Source: Lingula anatina (lineage: Eukaryota > Brachiopoda > Lingulata > Lingulida > Lingulidae). Taken from it: DNA of 64,000 nt. A model generated the notes under the pieces. The model did not search any database, was not told the origin of the DNA, and worked only from the letters and a program-made list of their open reading frames with translations. The stretch is from positions 322,921-386,920 of the forward strand of contig NW_019775408.1 in NCBI RefSeq assembly GCF_001039355.2, read 5' to 3'. Shown here in pieces: positions 1-10,868 of this stretch; the stretch's first letter is position 1; every line of letters starts with the position of its first letter. Made by a program: the position numbers and the translations under genes.

Positions 1-543
1 ATATACAGGTATAGCTTACTGCTGCTAGAGCATTCCGTTGTTACATTATGACAATAGGTTAATCATCTCCACAACCACATTTAGAACTCCAGCAACAGCA
101 TTCCCTTTACATGTCAATTTAGTACGTTAATACAGCAGTCATATTATAATTGCTGCTGTCTTTGCAATTATTTAATTGCTAATGGAAAAAATCAAACATT
201 CTGTGCTCGTTTTGGACATGACCACACGAATGACAAACAGGTTGGATTGGAAAATGTGACGTGCAACCAAACAACATGAACATTTCTACTGGTCTGCTTT
301 GAATATTTTATTGTTTAGATGACAGAGAGTAGAATGAACAATGACAAATTGTAATGTGAGAAAAACACTGTTGATTTTGGTCTGTCTGCCTTTTTAATTA
401 ATTCAATCTCTTATCTCGTAAAGGGGAACTTCTCTCTCCCGGATCCAGTTCAAAACAAGCGAGATGATTTATTGTCATGTATTGAAGGCATGTATATATA
501 TATAATTGTTGATCTGGTCACTTGAGTTCTTCAATTCTTGTAT
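1..543. other. 3' flank of the PAN-fibrinogen gene
   Basis: No gene is seen here. On the minus strand an AATAAA signal (complement of 468-473) lies about 70 bases past the stop codon of the next gene, and a second lies at 307-312, so the 3' UTR probably ends between about 300 and 460. The rest is AT-rich sequence without recognisable features. Confidence 0.4.
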
Positions 544-2763
544 TTAGTCAATTTTCTTTATCTTCATAACGGCCCAACAGAGCCAATGCTCTTTGTTAAC
601 AAAATTGCTGTTAGGTATGCCCATATGCTTAAAGCTCACATGGCATTTCGAAGTACAGTCCAGCGTCGCCCATTTCCCAGTAAGGGAGATATGAGTACAA
701 TTTCTGTACCACCAACCGCCTTCGAATGCCTCGGCGCAATTTCTGTTGTCGTCGTTATCATTTTCAGCATCAAAGGTGGAAAACGGCATGTCAAACAGAA
801 AAGACCAATAAACGGCATTTTGACTCAGGTTTCCAACACCTTGCGGAAACTCGTTGAAAACGTATTTTTCTGATTCCGGGCCTATGCGAAAACCGTGGTG
901 GCTTTCCCAGTAGTAACGGCCGGTGATCAGGCTCTTCACTTCGACCATAAAGGAGTAGTTTCCCTGGTTAGTGAGATGATGAAACGCTTCCAGTCCCAGC
1001 CAGTGGTCACCAGTGACGTCACCGAATCCGTCACGATATTCAAGCCAGGGCCTAAAAATGTAAAGAAAAAGTCAAATGAAACCTACATGTACTTGTATTA
1101 AACTGCAATCAAGCATTGTATATATCATAATTACTCTGTTCTGCCCGCAACCCTGCTTTATTGTCGACATTTAAGAAAATGAATTGGAGAGCTTGAGGAG
1201 CAAGATCGTTTAGACTTGCCATAATGTTTCATCTGAACTGTTCCTGGTGAGCCATTAATGAACTACATAAATGATCCCCCCCTCCCTCCTCAAATCACCT
1301 AATGAGAAAATTTAAGATTTTCAACAAGACCAAACCCTTCTGGAATCCGCTGCATACCTGTCAAAGCTTAAGTCGGGTCCTGTTCTACGCATCAGAACCG
1401 TCCATCCTTCCTCACATGATACACGAAGTTGTCTGTTCATGGAGTTGACGTTAATGCAGTGAACGCCATCTACCCCATCTGAAACGGTCAGTTTTCATTT
1501 ACTTATATTGTATACTCAAAGACATACATAGGCACATAGCCACATACAGGCAGAGATTCGTGCAGATAAAAAGAATTCACACGTAACTTTTATAGAAGTA
1601 TCAATGAAAAGAATGTGCCATCGATACCATGCAGGCGCATTTATTTGGGATATAATCCCAGAAAAAAAAATATACATTAAATGTGAACACTTACAATAAT
1701 CAGCGCAGTCGTGAGGGACCTAAAACAAAATAATAAAACAAGGTATCAGCTTATCAGCTGTCTGAATGTTTATATTTTTGGGTTTATGACATGATGCCTG
1801 ATTGGCAGCCAAAACCTGTATACAAGTAACGCCTTTGCCATAATGTAGTCCTCCAGCTTCAAGCCACATGTGCATCAGCTATTTAGCACCGCAACAAATA
1901 AATTAACCACAGTAACTTAAGTAACGAAATAATAGCAGTCAAGATTCAGTCAGTGGTTTGCTTTGTTTTTTTTCTTTTTGCCTTTCAAAATTAAAATGAA
2001 ATTAATATTGCAGAGGTTCAATAATAATAATAATAATAATAAAGATAATAATTATATTTTTATTTATAGTCTAAAATCCATCTAAAATGTTCAGTAGACT
2101 TTATAGGGAGTTTTTGCAGAAGAAAACATTTCACGGTGGAGGGTGAATTTCCAGGAAGCTTTTATTGAATTACTGTAAATTGGATTTTCTCTACGTCTTT
2201 TTTTTTTTTCTTTTTGGGGGGGGGGGGGGGTCCTTTCCCCTATTTTAAGTGAAAAATCTTTGCGCAAATGTCTTAAAATTTTGGCGCTTTTGGGTTATTT
2301 CATGCTAACTAGCTTACTACTTAAATTGCAGTCATATATTCGTCTCTATATCTACACAGTATGATACTAAATAGAACATACATGAACACTGAGAGTGGGT
2401 ACAATAATAGAAGACTACGTTACCCACCTTTGTATAATGTCGACTGGCAGCGTCGTCAACGAGGGCCACCTTGGTGGGTGTAAAATCCACGGCGGAATTC
2501 AATTCACACACAGTGTTGGCAGATCTTATGTTAAACGACTTGCACTTTGGGTTTGACTGGCATTCCGCTGCGCATTCTATCCTGCTTATTCCACCTGGTT
2601 GTTCTTTGGTTTCCAACACAGCATTTGGTAGATATTTCCCTGGGATCATATGGAACATGTCGGTTTTTGTTGCACCATATTTCGCCCCTGTGTGAGACCT
2701 ACAGACAGCCGTAAGGCAAATGGCGAAGCAAATAAAAACTCTTCTTCGCGTACTTCTCGACAT
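544..2763 (-). CDS. secreted PAN/Apple plus fibrinogen-like domain protein (FReD lectin)
   Basis: Four exons, read on the minus strand: 2763-2428, 1719-1695, 1478-1358 and 1051-544. Every junction is GT-AG and the joined frame is open for 329 codons. Residues about 8-25 form a hydrophobic signal peptide. Residues about 36-112 form a PAN/Apple-like domain with Cys spaced as in ECAAECQSNPKC. From about residue 116 a fibrinogen-related domain follows, with the hallmarks GWTVLMRR, GFGDVTGDHWLGLEAFHHLT, DAENDNDD (the usual calcium loop) and NCAEAFEGGWWY. The C-terminal W..W....MKI end is also as in the family. Exon 2 is only 25 nt and supplies the DCADY start of the domain. Proteins of this class are extracellular pattern-recognition or agglutinating lectins; the ligand is not predictable here. 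The start was chosen as the first ATG before the signal peptide. A complete gene is very likely. Confidence 0.88.
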
Positions 2764-3457
2764 TGCTGCGTCAAAACACTTATAAGTTACTCCGAATAAG
2801 AATGCACAGAAACACTTTCAAGGGTCTTACCGTAATGGTAAAATTTTCACGGTCAGAGGGATAGTTTTGTTGCTTGGTAACTCAAATAATATTATTATAT
2901 TTTGAAAAGAATCTCCTGAGTGTGATTCGACAATTGGAACAGACAGAAACCCTCGGAAAATATAGTTATGGCTTTGGGCAATAGATCCGTTACCATACAT
3001 TCCCAGGGGACAAATTTGTTTGATATGTGACATGTTAAACCGGCCAACATTTGTAAACCATCAATAAACCTGTCCTACGATCATTAACTTGGATAGTGGT
3101 CATCATTGCTGTGCGGAATGGTGATACATGTACCCTATATGAACAAATGATATCGGGATTACAATATATCGATCTTCATTAGTTTGTCACTATCCATTTT
3201 CTATTTTTCGTCAGCTTACAAGGTGTGCAGTAAAAAAAAATAACAAGCATTTATTAAAAACATTGGTTTAGCTTTCATTTGTCTTACATAATTCACAGGT
3301 GTGATCAGTTGTGAAATGTCCATTGTTAAAGAATATATTTCGATCCTGGGTGTGTGTTGTAATTGACCCCTGATTGCCATTCGCAGGAATACCATTCCTG
3401 TCACACCGGCACAGAATGTATCGGTTGAATACAGTATATATCCCGGTGTTAAAAGGG

Positions 3458-3494
<37 letters not shown>

Positions 3495-4317
3495 GGCGAG
3501 AGGGTATTATAAGTTGTTGACCCTATCATCCTGACTCTTACTGAGACAATTGTTTCATTATATTCTCATAGTACATCAATAGATATACTTTGCACATCGA
3601 TAAACTTAAATTTCAATTTTTGTCACAAAATTGTCCACAGCAAAATCTGCATACACAAAAAGCTTAAACCTTAACTACACTGTAGGACCCCGGCTTGGTG
3701 GGTTTTAGATTTAACCGATCGTATTAAAGGCCTTTATGGAAAAAATACACATTAAAAACAATAGTAGCAATAACAATATCATATTTTTCTAGGACTGCTC
3801 AGGAAGGTGTTTTGGTGACATGTGCGTCAAACTGTCAACAGGTCGATTGCCGCCAATCCAAAGACATACGCTGTAGTAATGATTTGATTCAGTAATAGCT
3901 GATCATTGGTGCTCACTGTCTAGTTTCTGTTCTATTTATTTAACTCATTGATCAGTTTAAGTCGACCGAAGTGCCAATACCATTGCATAGCTGATCATAA
4001 TTTCAAGGCCATGAGAGAAAGGCGGCGCACTCCATAGCCTAACAACCAAGTTGATTCTTGCCTTTTTTTTCTCTCTCTCGGTCTCACGGAGTGATATTGT
4101 TGACATGATATCATAATATTGATTATCTGAGCGAGTGGATCCAGATATCGATATCCAGTGTGTTTCAATTTGATTGCTTTCCTGTCGTTTCGAAGCAGCA
4201 TTTTGACACATGCAGCATGAGCATGCACCACGCGCCGTCAGCTGTGCATTTATCTCACTGACTAGGCAGCTACCCTCATCAAAACTGTGATCCAGATTAT
4301 AAATTGGGAGAGGGGAA
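2764..4317. other. intergenic, with GA microsatellite
   Basis: This is the 5' flank of the PAN-fibrinogen gene and of the coiled-coil gene to the right. It contains a (GA)n microsatellite at about 3460-3491. The minus-strand reading frame that runs through 3957-4517 has no recognisable domain and overlaps the plus-strand gene, so I treat it as a shadow. No other gene signal was found. Confidence 0.4.
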
Positions 4318-4998
4318 ATGAGCAGGCGACGGCACTCAGAAAACACGACGATCAAAGAGCGAAAGCTTCTTTGGGATCGAGACAACAACAGATATTTCTT
4401 CGACACACGGGAGGGAACCCTAAACGCCTCAACCGCACGAAAAATCCAAAGAGCAACCACCTCGAATAGACACGAAAATAAGCTGTTAGAGACTCGCATC
4501 AAGCATATAGAGAACAAACGTCACGACTACGTAGTTAAAATAAGTAAACAAAGAGACGATCTACATGCAGCGTTTAAGGGGTACGCAGCCAATAAAATAG
4601 TGCTTCAAAAAGTGTCTTCCAAACTCTTGCAAAGGCGGGGTAGTAGCGCACAGGAAGAGTTTGAAAAGTACAACTTCCGGGGAACTGAGAAAGATCTACA
4701 AGAGGAAATCAATGCTGAAAAAGAGCTACTGACCGGGGAAAGTAAAAGAAAAAGTCAGGCGTATGCTATACTAGCTAAGCAGCTCCCAATCCAAGTTTTT
4801 AATCGGAAGCTTACGTGGTCCAACATTGTCGAGGCGCAAAGGAAGGCAAGTGTTGCAAAACCTACTAAGTACTCGACGCCAGCAAAAGAGCACGGGAAAC
4901 TTGTGTTGCCGCCTGTAGTCGTGGATGTTAAGTCATTTAAAAGGAGATTCAGCGTCCCAGAAGAAAGTCGACATTTACCTCCCGCGCCCAGTTCCTAG
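4318..4998 (+). CDS. intronless basic coiled-coil protein, unknown function
   Basis: A single uninterrupted frame of 226 residues beginning at the ATG in GGGGAAATGAGC. The protein is highly charged and rich in Lys, Arg, Glu and Gln. Residues about 10-35 contain RKLLWDRDNNRYFF, residues 45-150 are predicted helical and coiled-coil by their heptad-like charge pattern, and the tail has LVLPPVVV followed by KRRFSVPEE, a possible basophilic-kinase site. There is no signal peptide or membrane segment. The N-terminal and C-terminal motifs resemble those of the intronless gene on the opposite strand at 6881-8002, so the two may be paralogs. I recognise no named family. Length, charge bias and the shared motifs argue for a real gene rather than a chance frame. 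Confidence 0.7.
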   Translation: MSRRRHSENTTIKERKLLWDRDNNRYFFDTREGTLNASTARKIQRATTSNRHENKLLETRIKHIENKRHDYVVKISKQRDDLHAAFKGYAANKIVLQKVSSKLLQRRGSSAQEEFEKYNFRGTEKDLQEEINAEKELLTGESKRKSQAYAILAKQLPIQVFNRKLTWSNIVEAQRKASVAKPTKYSTPAKEHGKLVLPPVVVDVKSFKRRFSVPEESRHLPPAPSS

Positions 4999-6880
4999 TC
5001 ATAATATTTCACTAACTCTGATTATTTGATTGAAATTAGACTGACTTCTTGGGCAAACATTTATTTAAGAAACTCATCAGCAGTTTCTTAACTTCCTCAT
5101 AAAGCTCTGGATGACAAAAGGACTAATCACAGATGGTCGAAGGATTCAGATCTTTTACAGTATTGAAAAGAATGATGTGCTAAAGGTTTATTCAGACCAT
5201 ACTTTTTAGCAGAAAATATTTTAACCGAAATAATCCAAATGGCCATGCTTCCTATGTATTCTAACAAACACGAGGGCATAAAGTGCTTGATAAGGACATA
5301 AAGGTCTTGACAAGGGCATTATTGAAGTGCTTGCAGTTTTGACAAGGGCATAAAAATTACCCACAAGAAAACTTTAAAATATAACGACAAACGCATACGT
5401 GAATGCAGTGAACTAATTAATTTCAAACAAACGCCATATATTTTACTGTTCAGTTTTAAGACCGTATTAGACACTGTAATTCAGTTTTGCTTTTTAGAGA
5501 TATTCTCCATTTAACGAATATCTATATGTCTGTAACAAGGTCTTTTTCGGACCACTGATGGTAAGATCGAAAATACTTTAATTTTCTTTTCCTTTAAGGT
5601 CAAGTTGGTTGAAGTAATTTACACTTGTAACAAGGTCTATAAAGGGTTTAAGTATCTGGACAGTTTAACCAGTTAGGTCAATGGCTAAGTATCATACTTT
5701 TAGCCTCTTTTTGATGAGACGAAACAAGAGCAGGGTTTTATGGATAATATTTTAGAATACATGAAGGAATAAGATTTTTTTATGTTTTTAGCAACATCTG
5801 AAGTTTAACGATTGCAGTAACGAATGTGCCATGTCGTCTTTAGTTCGGTTATTTCATTACTAAAAAGAATATGCATTATGTGACGGCATTTTGTCTGTTG
5901 CTTTATTTATTACTCAATTTTAAAAAATTGTCCATGATCAAGGTATTGAAATAAAGCCAATCCTACAATCTCTCTCTATTTATGTATTTGTTGTTAAATG
6001 AGAAATTCACATGCTTTTTAAGGTAGTAACAAATGACATTTAAAAACTGGCAAGTACACTAAATAATGTAAATCGTAGTACAAATTTTCTCCGCCAGCGG
6101 ACCGAGATACAAAAACACCGGTGTTATTGGAATAAACACCCAAAGAGTTCAACCAACAGCGGCTTGCGATGAAAGCAGAAACAAACGGTGACTGTCCAAT
6201 ACAATCAATTGCCCATAAAGTCGATATAAAACAATGCGCCCAAATTTAAAAAAAACTGATAACATAAACATTTGTACACGGGCTTTGTTTATGAAGGTGA
6301 GCGTTGTTTTGCTTTGGGTGAGCGTTAGAATAATATGAACAATAACGCGATGTCAATATTGGTCCTTGGGCTTAATTTCATCACCTGGGATACAGATCGA
6401 TTTCTTATTTTAAAATAATAAAATATGACTGCTGTTTATTTTTAAATTCTTCGTCTGGTAAGAATCCTGGTAAGAATAAAATATACTTTGTCTCAAACTT
6501 CGATATTCTATAAACAGTAATATAAACCAACAGGCATTTTTTTTATCTTAAATACTTTATTTGATCTGCAACATAATAATGATTAACATCAATGCTCTCA
6601 ATGCAAATGCCCAATTTCCAAAATAAAGATGCTGCCGTTGTTTCATAAACAAAACTCTTCAAATTGTAAACCTAACATTTTAGTGCACTTTTTTTTTGTC
6701 TAAAACGGTCTCTCTTTGTTCTAAAGCGTGCCAATTTAGAACTTTGTAAAACTTTAGAAAATCCATTGTTTTATCACTGTAGTAAATTTGAGCCATTGAA
6801 CCCTACCTCCAAGTAGGCTAAAATTAGATCAACTCAAACCTCAAGATGTTTTTAAAACAGCTCTCAGATACATAAATTTT
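4999..6880. other. convergent intergenic region
   Basis: AT-rich DNA between the 3' ends of two convergent coiled-coil genes. Around 5270-5350 a phrase like 'gacaagggcataa' recurs three times as a short degenerate repeat. There are no long frames and no recognisable RNA gene or transposon. Confidence 0.4.
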
Positions 6881-8002
6881 CTAAGATGCCATTTTCTCCT
6901 GCATGCCAGTCTCGCCTGCTTCGATGTTTGGCAACGTCAGTGCCCTCTGCCGATGAAGCAATGTGTCGTCGTGCTCCCTTCTGTATTTTTTGTAATCTCT
7001 AAAAATTGCCGAGGTTGTTTTGCTTCTTTGGACGACAGGAGGGAATTGTATTTTCTCGATTAATTCTCCAGTTTTTCGCTGTTTGCGCACGGGTTCGGAC
7101 CATTTAGTAACCAGTTCGTTTTTATTTTTCTCGATGAATTGATTCAATGAAAATCTGTTTTTGCAGTTCTCCGGGAAAACGCGCATGCGAACGTCCAGCG
7201 CCCGTTTGTTCTCAATTTGTTTTCGTTCGGATTTTTTCGTTACTTTTGGATCAGATGACCTATGACTTTCTCCCTCCATATCTAGCATAATGTTAGTTTG
7301 AGGGAACACAAACGTTCTCGAACGTTCTTGAAGTCTGTATGGAAAGTGGAGAGTATCGTCTGTATTCATTATGCTTTTTAAGCCGAACGGATCACTTTTC
7401 TGAAGTGTTTTCAGTTTGGAAAAAACCTGGTTTCTGTAAGCATCTTCCTTGACCTTAGCGACAATGCTTGTGAAGTTTGCTTGTTGTAAGCTAAATTTGG
7501 TATTAGAAATTCGACTATTTGTTGTAGATTTACTATTACCCTCCACGGTAGAGTCATTTCCATCAGTTGTCTCAGTTTTATATCCTAATTTTAATTTCAT
7601 CGCACCCCATTTCATCTTGCCGATTTTCAGATCTTGGGGTGGTTTCTGTCTTTGTTCCTCTTTCTTCATTTTTGGCTTCTTCGTTTCCGTTATAAAAATC
7701 GTCTGAGGAGGCTCAGGACTGGCGTAGTAACTCCTAAGACTGGCCCTCTCGTACGCAGTCTTATACGCTTTCATTTCTAACAACTCGTTTCTCATGTCTC
7801 TCAGTTCGTCCTCAGACCGCTGATCGTAGCAACGCTCCTCGTCTCTCAGCTTGTCTAAGCAGACAACGTGCCTGTGTTTTTCCTTCTCGATCTTTTTATT
7901 TGTGGCCCACAGAGCGGCATTGCTCATCCTCAGGACGGCATTGAACCGCCCCTCCCAGCTGTACCAGCCACGGTCTGAATCTCGAAGAAGTTTTCTGGGC
8001 AT
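6881..8002 (-). CDS. intronless basic coiled-coil protein, unknown function
   Basis: A single frame of 373 residues starting at ATG 8002 (MPRKLLRDSDRGW). A longer frame begins at a TTG five codons upstream, which I reject as a start. Residues about 1-90 are helical and charged (KKIEKEKHRH, DKLRDEER, DELRDMRNELLEM). The middle is Lys/Ser/Thr-rich and probably disordered. The tail has IQFPPVVQRSK and later RQRALTLPNIE. The order 'RKLLxDxD near the N-terminus, coiled coil, FPPVV, then RR(A/F)(L/S)xxPxxE' is the same as in the plus-strand gene at 4318-4998, so I infer a small intronless family. There is no signal peptide or membrane segment. The function is unknown. Confidence 0.75.
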   Translation of the reverse strand: MPRKLLRDSDRGWYSWEGRFNAVLRMSNAALWATNKKIEKEKHRHVVCLDKLRDEERCYDQRSEDELRDMRNELLEMKAYKTAYERASLRSYYASPEPPQTIFITETKKPKMKKEEQRQKPPQDLKIGKMKWGAMKLKLGYKTETTDGNDSTVEGNSKSTTNSRISNTKFSLQQANFTSIVAKVKEDAYRNQVFSKLKTLQKSDPFGLKSIMNTDDTLHFPYRLQERSRTFVFPQTNIMLDMEGESHRSSDPKVTKKSERKQIENKRALDVRMRVFPENCKNRFSLNQFIEKNKNELVTKWSEPVRKQRKTGELIEKIQFPPVVQRSKTTSAIFRDYKKYRREHDDTLLHRQRALTLPNIEAGETGMQEKMAS

Positions 8003-10868
8003 TTTTTTCTCTTTCAATTTGTCCTGTCGTTAAGTATCTTGCTATGATTACCAATATTTTCTCTCTCTCTTTAGTATGACAAGATGGACTTCAAAGATGA
8101 GTTTTGAATGTCAAAGTAATTTTATTGGTATCTCACAGTCTCTTTTCTCGGAATGCTATGATATGACCTCATTTTTTTCCACCAGTTTAGTCTGTTTTTC
8201 TTGTAAATGGAGTCCTCTCCAACGAGGAGGATTTGGACTCGTCTGCTGTGTTTGTGTCATACCTGTAAAAAAAAGCTTTATATTATTATTATTATTATCA
8301 TTATTATTATTAGCAAGCACTAGAGATATCGAGTTAGTGTCGCTCTTGTATCAGTCTGATTTCCCTGAAATATTTCATATTAACAAGATAAATTGCAGTT
8401 ACTTCACAATAACGTTTGTTACACAGTTGGCATGCCATTTATCCGAATTAGACTCATTATTTGTAATTGATCAGACTTTTCTCCTCACCTGAGCTGTTAA
8501 TGTATCTCCAATATTTACACACACGGCACAATACGAACCAACTGTTTAGGAAAATCGAATTTTCAATAAGATAAACACACAAAAGAGAAACCTAATAGTC
8601 TGTCTCAGCCCAATATGCCTTGACTGACAAATATTTCTGGCGTATGGGAATTAATATTAATGGTTAATTCGTTTGACATTGTCTTTAAAGACCTAGCATT
8701 TTGTACATTGGTATTCTGAAATAATCTTTAAACCCAGTTGTGTATCTTTATATTTGTCGAAGTGCGTAAAAATCAGGTCTTTGTAACCGTATGGTAAACA
8801 ATATGTATTTTTCTCACGTCATAATTTCTTTGTTCACTCTAATCCTCGGTCATCAATATAATAAAATATTTAAAACAGACAAGCAGAGGTTATCGTGTTT
8901 TGTGGTGCAGATGTCACGGTTTCCAAGTAAAACTGTCCGCTCTTCAGTTGAACCGTACCCTCCCACTTTTTCCTTTTTTGTCTTAAAATGTCATGCCCAA
9001 TTTACATTCGAAATAGTATGATTAATGTAACAGTAAATTGTCTGCGGGTTCTTGTCGCCCGTTCTGTTAGCCGCTTACTTTTCTGATCACTTTTAACACT
9101 CTTCCGTCATTAACTTTTTGACTTTCAAAATACAGTAACACTGAACGCTTACCTTAACATAAATATAGTAATTACTCTAGAAGGACTAAGTTCTGCCTGC
9201 TGTCTTCGTGAGTTCACGTCGTTTCTCCTGTGACATCTAGCTAAGTCGAGGGCTGAGCAAATGCCCCTCAGGTGCAATCGTTCAAAGCAACACTTTAACT
9301 AAATAGAAAATATTTACAAAATCAATTATCCTGTCTATTCACTGGCAACAAGTAGGATTTTCCTCACGTCATTAAAACGATCGCGAACTTTTGGGCAAAT
9401 ACTCCACCTTGAACTCGAGAATTAATAATGGAACCCCACCTTTCATCGGGGATTGCAATTTATTTCAGGGGTCCAAAATGTCCCGTTTTGGTGCGACCCA
9501 TATTGTTTTGCCGCGACGCGCTCTAATTGAAGTACTCCATACAGGTCAATCACTAATCATTATAACCGAATTCCCCCATTAGCCCGTTCAACCACTTTTA
9601 AGCTAAGTACCCCCATAGGGACGTGGGTCACAGACCTCCAATAAGCAATTTGTTTGGTATTTACACATCTACGTTATTTATTTATCAACAGTCACACGCT
9701 CGTTGCTAATACGGAATCGTACTTCAGGGTAATGCACTTACCGCCAGAGAGCGGATGGACGACAAGGAATGGAGTCTCCAACAAAAAATTGACAAAATAT
9801 ATTAAAAATTATTGACAACCCCATATAGCACCTTAGAACGCTAATTTTAACTAGCGTATAGAATATGCAGAGCAGTATAAAGAGGACGTCAAAATATTGA
9901 CAAATATATGAGTTGATTTTAGGTTTTCATAACGTAAAGGCGCTTATGTTAAAACACATGAAGAAATAAATGAAAACATTCTAAAATAAAATAAAAATGA
10001 AAAAAAAAAATGCAGAACGTCCCCCTTTTTTTCGATCAAACATACACACGAATCGTTAGCCTCTACAACGACCGACACCCCCCCCCCCCTACCCCCCAAC
10101 CGTCATCGGAACAAAATGAAAGATAAAAATTGCTGCAGTGGCGTTCTATGGCACAACTAAATAACAACTCCCCTATCGCAATACAGTTCTGATTGTAGAT
10201 ATTTATTTTCAACAAATGAATCAAAATATAAAGGGAAGCAGCCCAAAACAAGTTTATCAGTGGCAACTTTTATATTATTTTGTCCCGGTGTGTGTGTGTG
10301 TGTGTACAAACATAATATATATCTTGATGTAGGACTGGACCAAATTAATAAGTTGAATACCAAATGGAAGCGAGTCTAATTTTGTGGGGAAAAAATCGTA
10401 TTTCTAATGGAAAAATACATTTGGTAATGGGGGAACTAGCCCCAGGAAAAACCTTCATGCAAATGTTTTATGCTGAAATATCCCCCATACTAAAATTCCC
10501 TTTCCTGAAAAAATAAATAAATAAATAAAAATAAAAATAAAACTCTAACAACCCTACTAGTAGGGAATCACTTCTCGTTACCCAACTTTTTGCTTGTGCC
10601 TCGTATAGCTGCAACTACACCACTTGCAATTATTACATAACAAGCTGAAGTGCACATACAAATGACAATAAATGTAAATATAAATGACCTGGCAAAAGAC
10701 CAATTTTCAGTTATCCAATTTCATAAGATACAATTTTAAATACACAGGCAATTTTTGGTGACACGGCTTAAAACACCAATAACTTCACAATTCAGTTAGA
10801 AATGATTATCTTAAATTACACTTGTGAATGAAAAAAAAATACGACTAGGTAGAAATTAAAATCAAGCT
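8003..10868. other. intergenic, with ATT repeats and an exon relic
   Basis: The 2.9 kb between the coiled-coil gene and the ASB gene. A relic of ASB exon 3 lies at about 8200-8312 (separate entry), followed by an ATT microsatellite. There is a poly-C tract near 10078-10090, a short GT repeat near 10288-10303 and an A-rich TAAA/TAAAA tract at about 10510-10545. No other gene was seen; part of the right-hand end is probably ASB 3' UTR. Confidence 0.4.
8200..8312 (-). pseudogene. relic of ASB exon 3 acceptor region
   Basis: On the minus strand this stretch reads an ATT-rich intron end, TTACAG, then GTATGACACAAACA and onward. It matches the acceptor and first roughly 38 bases of ASB exon 3 (complement of 12332-12369), including the flanking ATT microsatellite. 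After that the homology is lost and the frame soon hits a stop. I read it as a duplicated exon fragment downstream of the ASB gene; there is no evidence that it is spliced. Confidence 0.5.

Noticed and set aside
3300-3404. Short minus-strand frame 3216-3404 as a gene
   Set aside because: No start context, domain or similarity to anything else in the window.
3957-4517. 186-codon minus-strand frame overlapping the coiled-coil gene
   Set aside because: No recognisable domain or compositional signal; the plus-strand frame shares motifs with a second gene, so this is its shadow.
8003-8017. Start of the 6881-8002 gene at a TTG, giving five more residues
   Set aside because: Nuclear animal genes start at ATG; the ATG at 8002 is in frame.
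10063-10363. Two overlapping minus-strand frames near 10.2 kb
   Set aside because: They are built on poly-C and GT tracts and have no domain.
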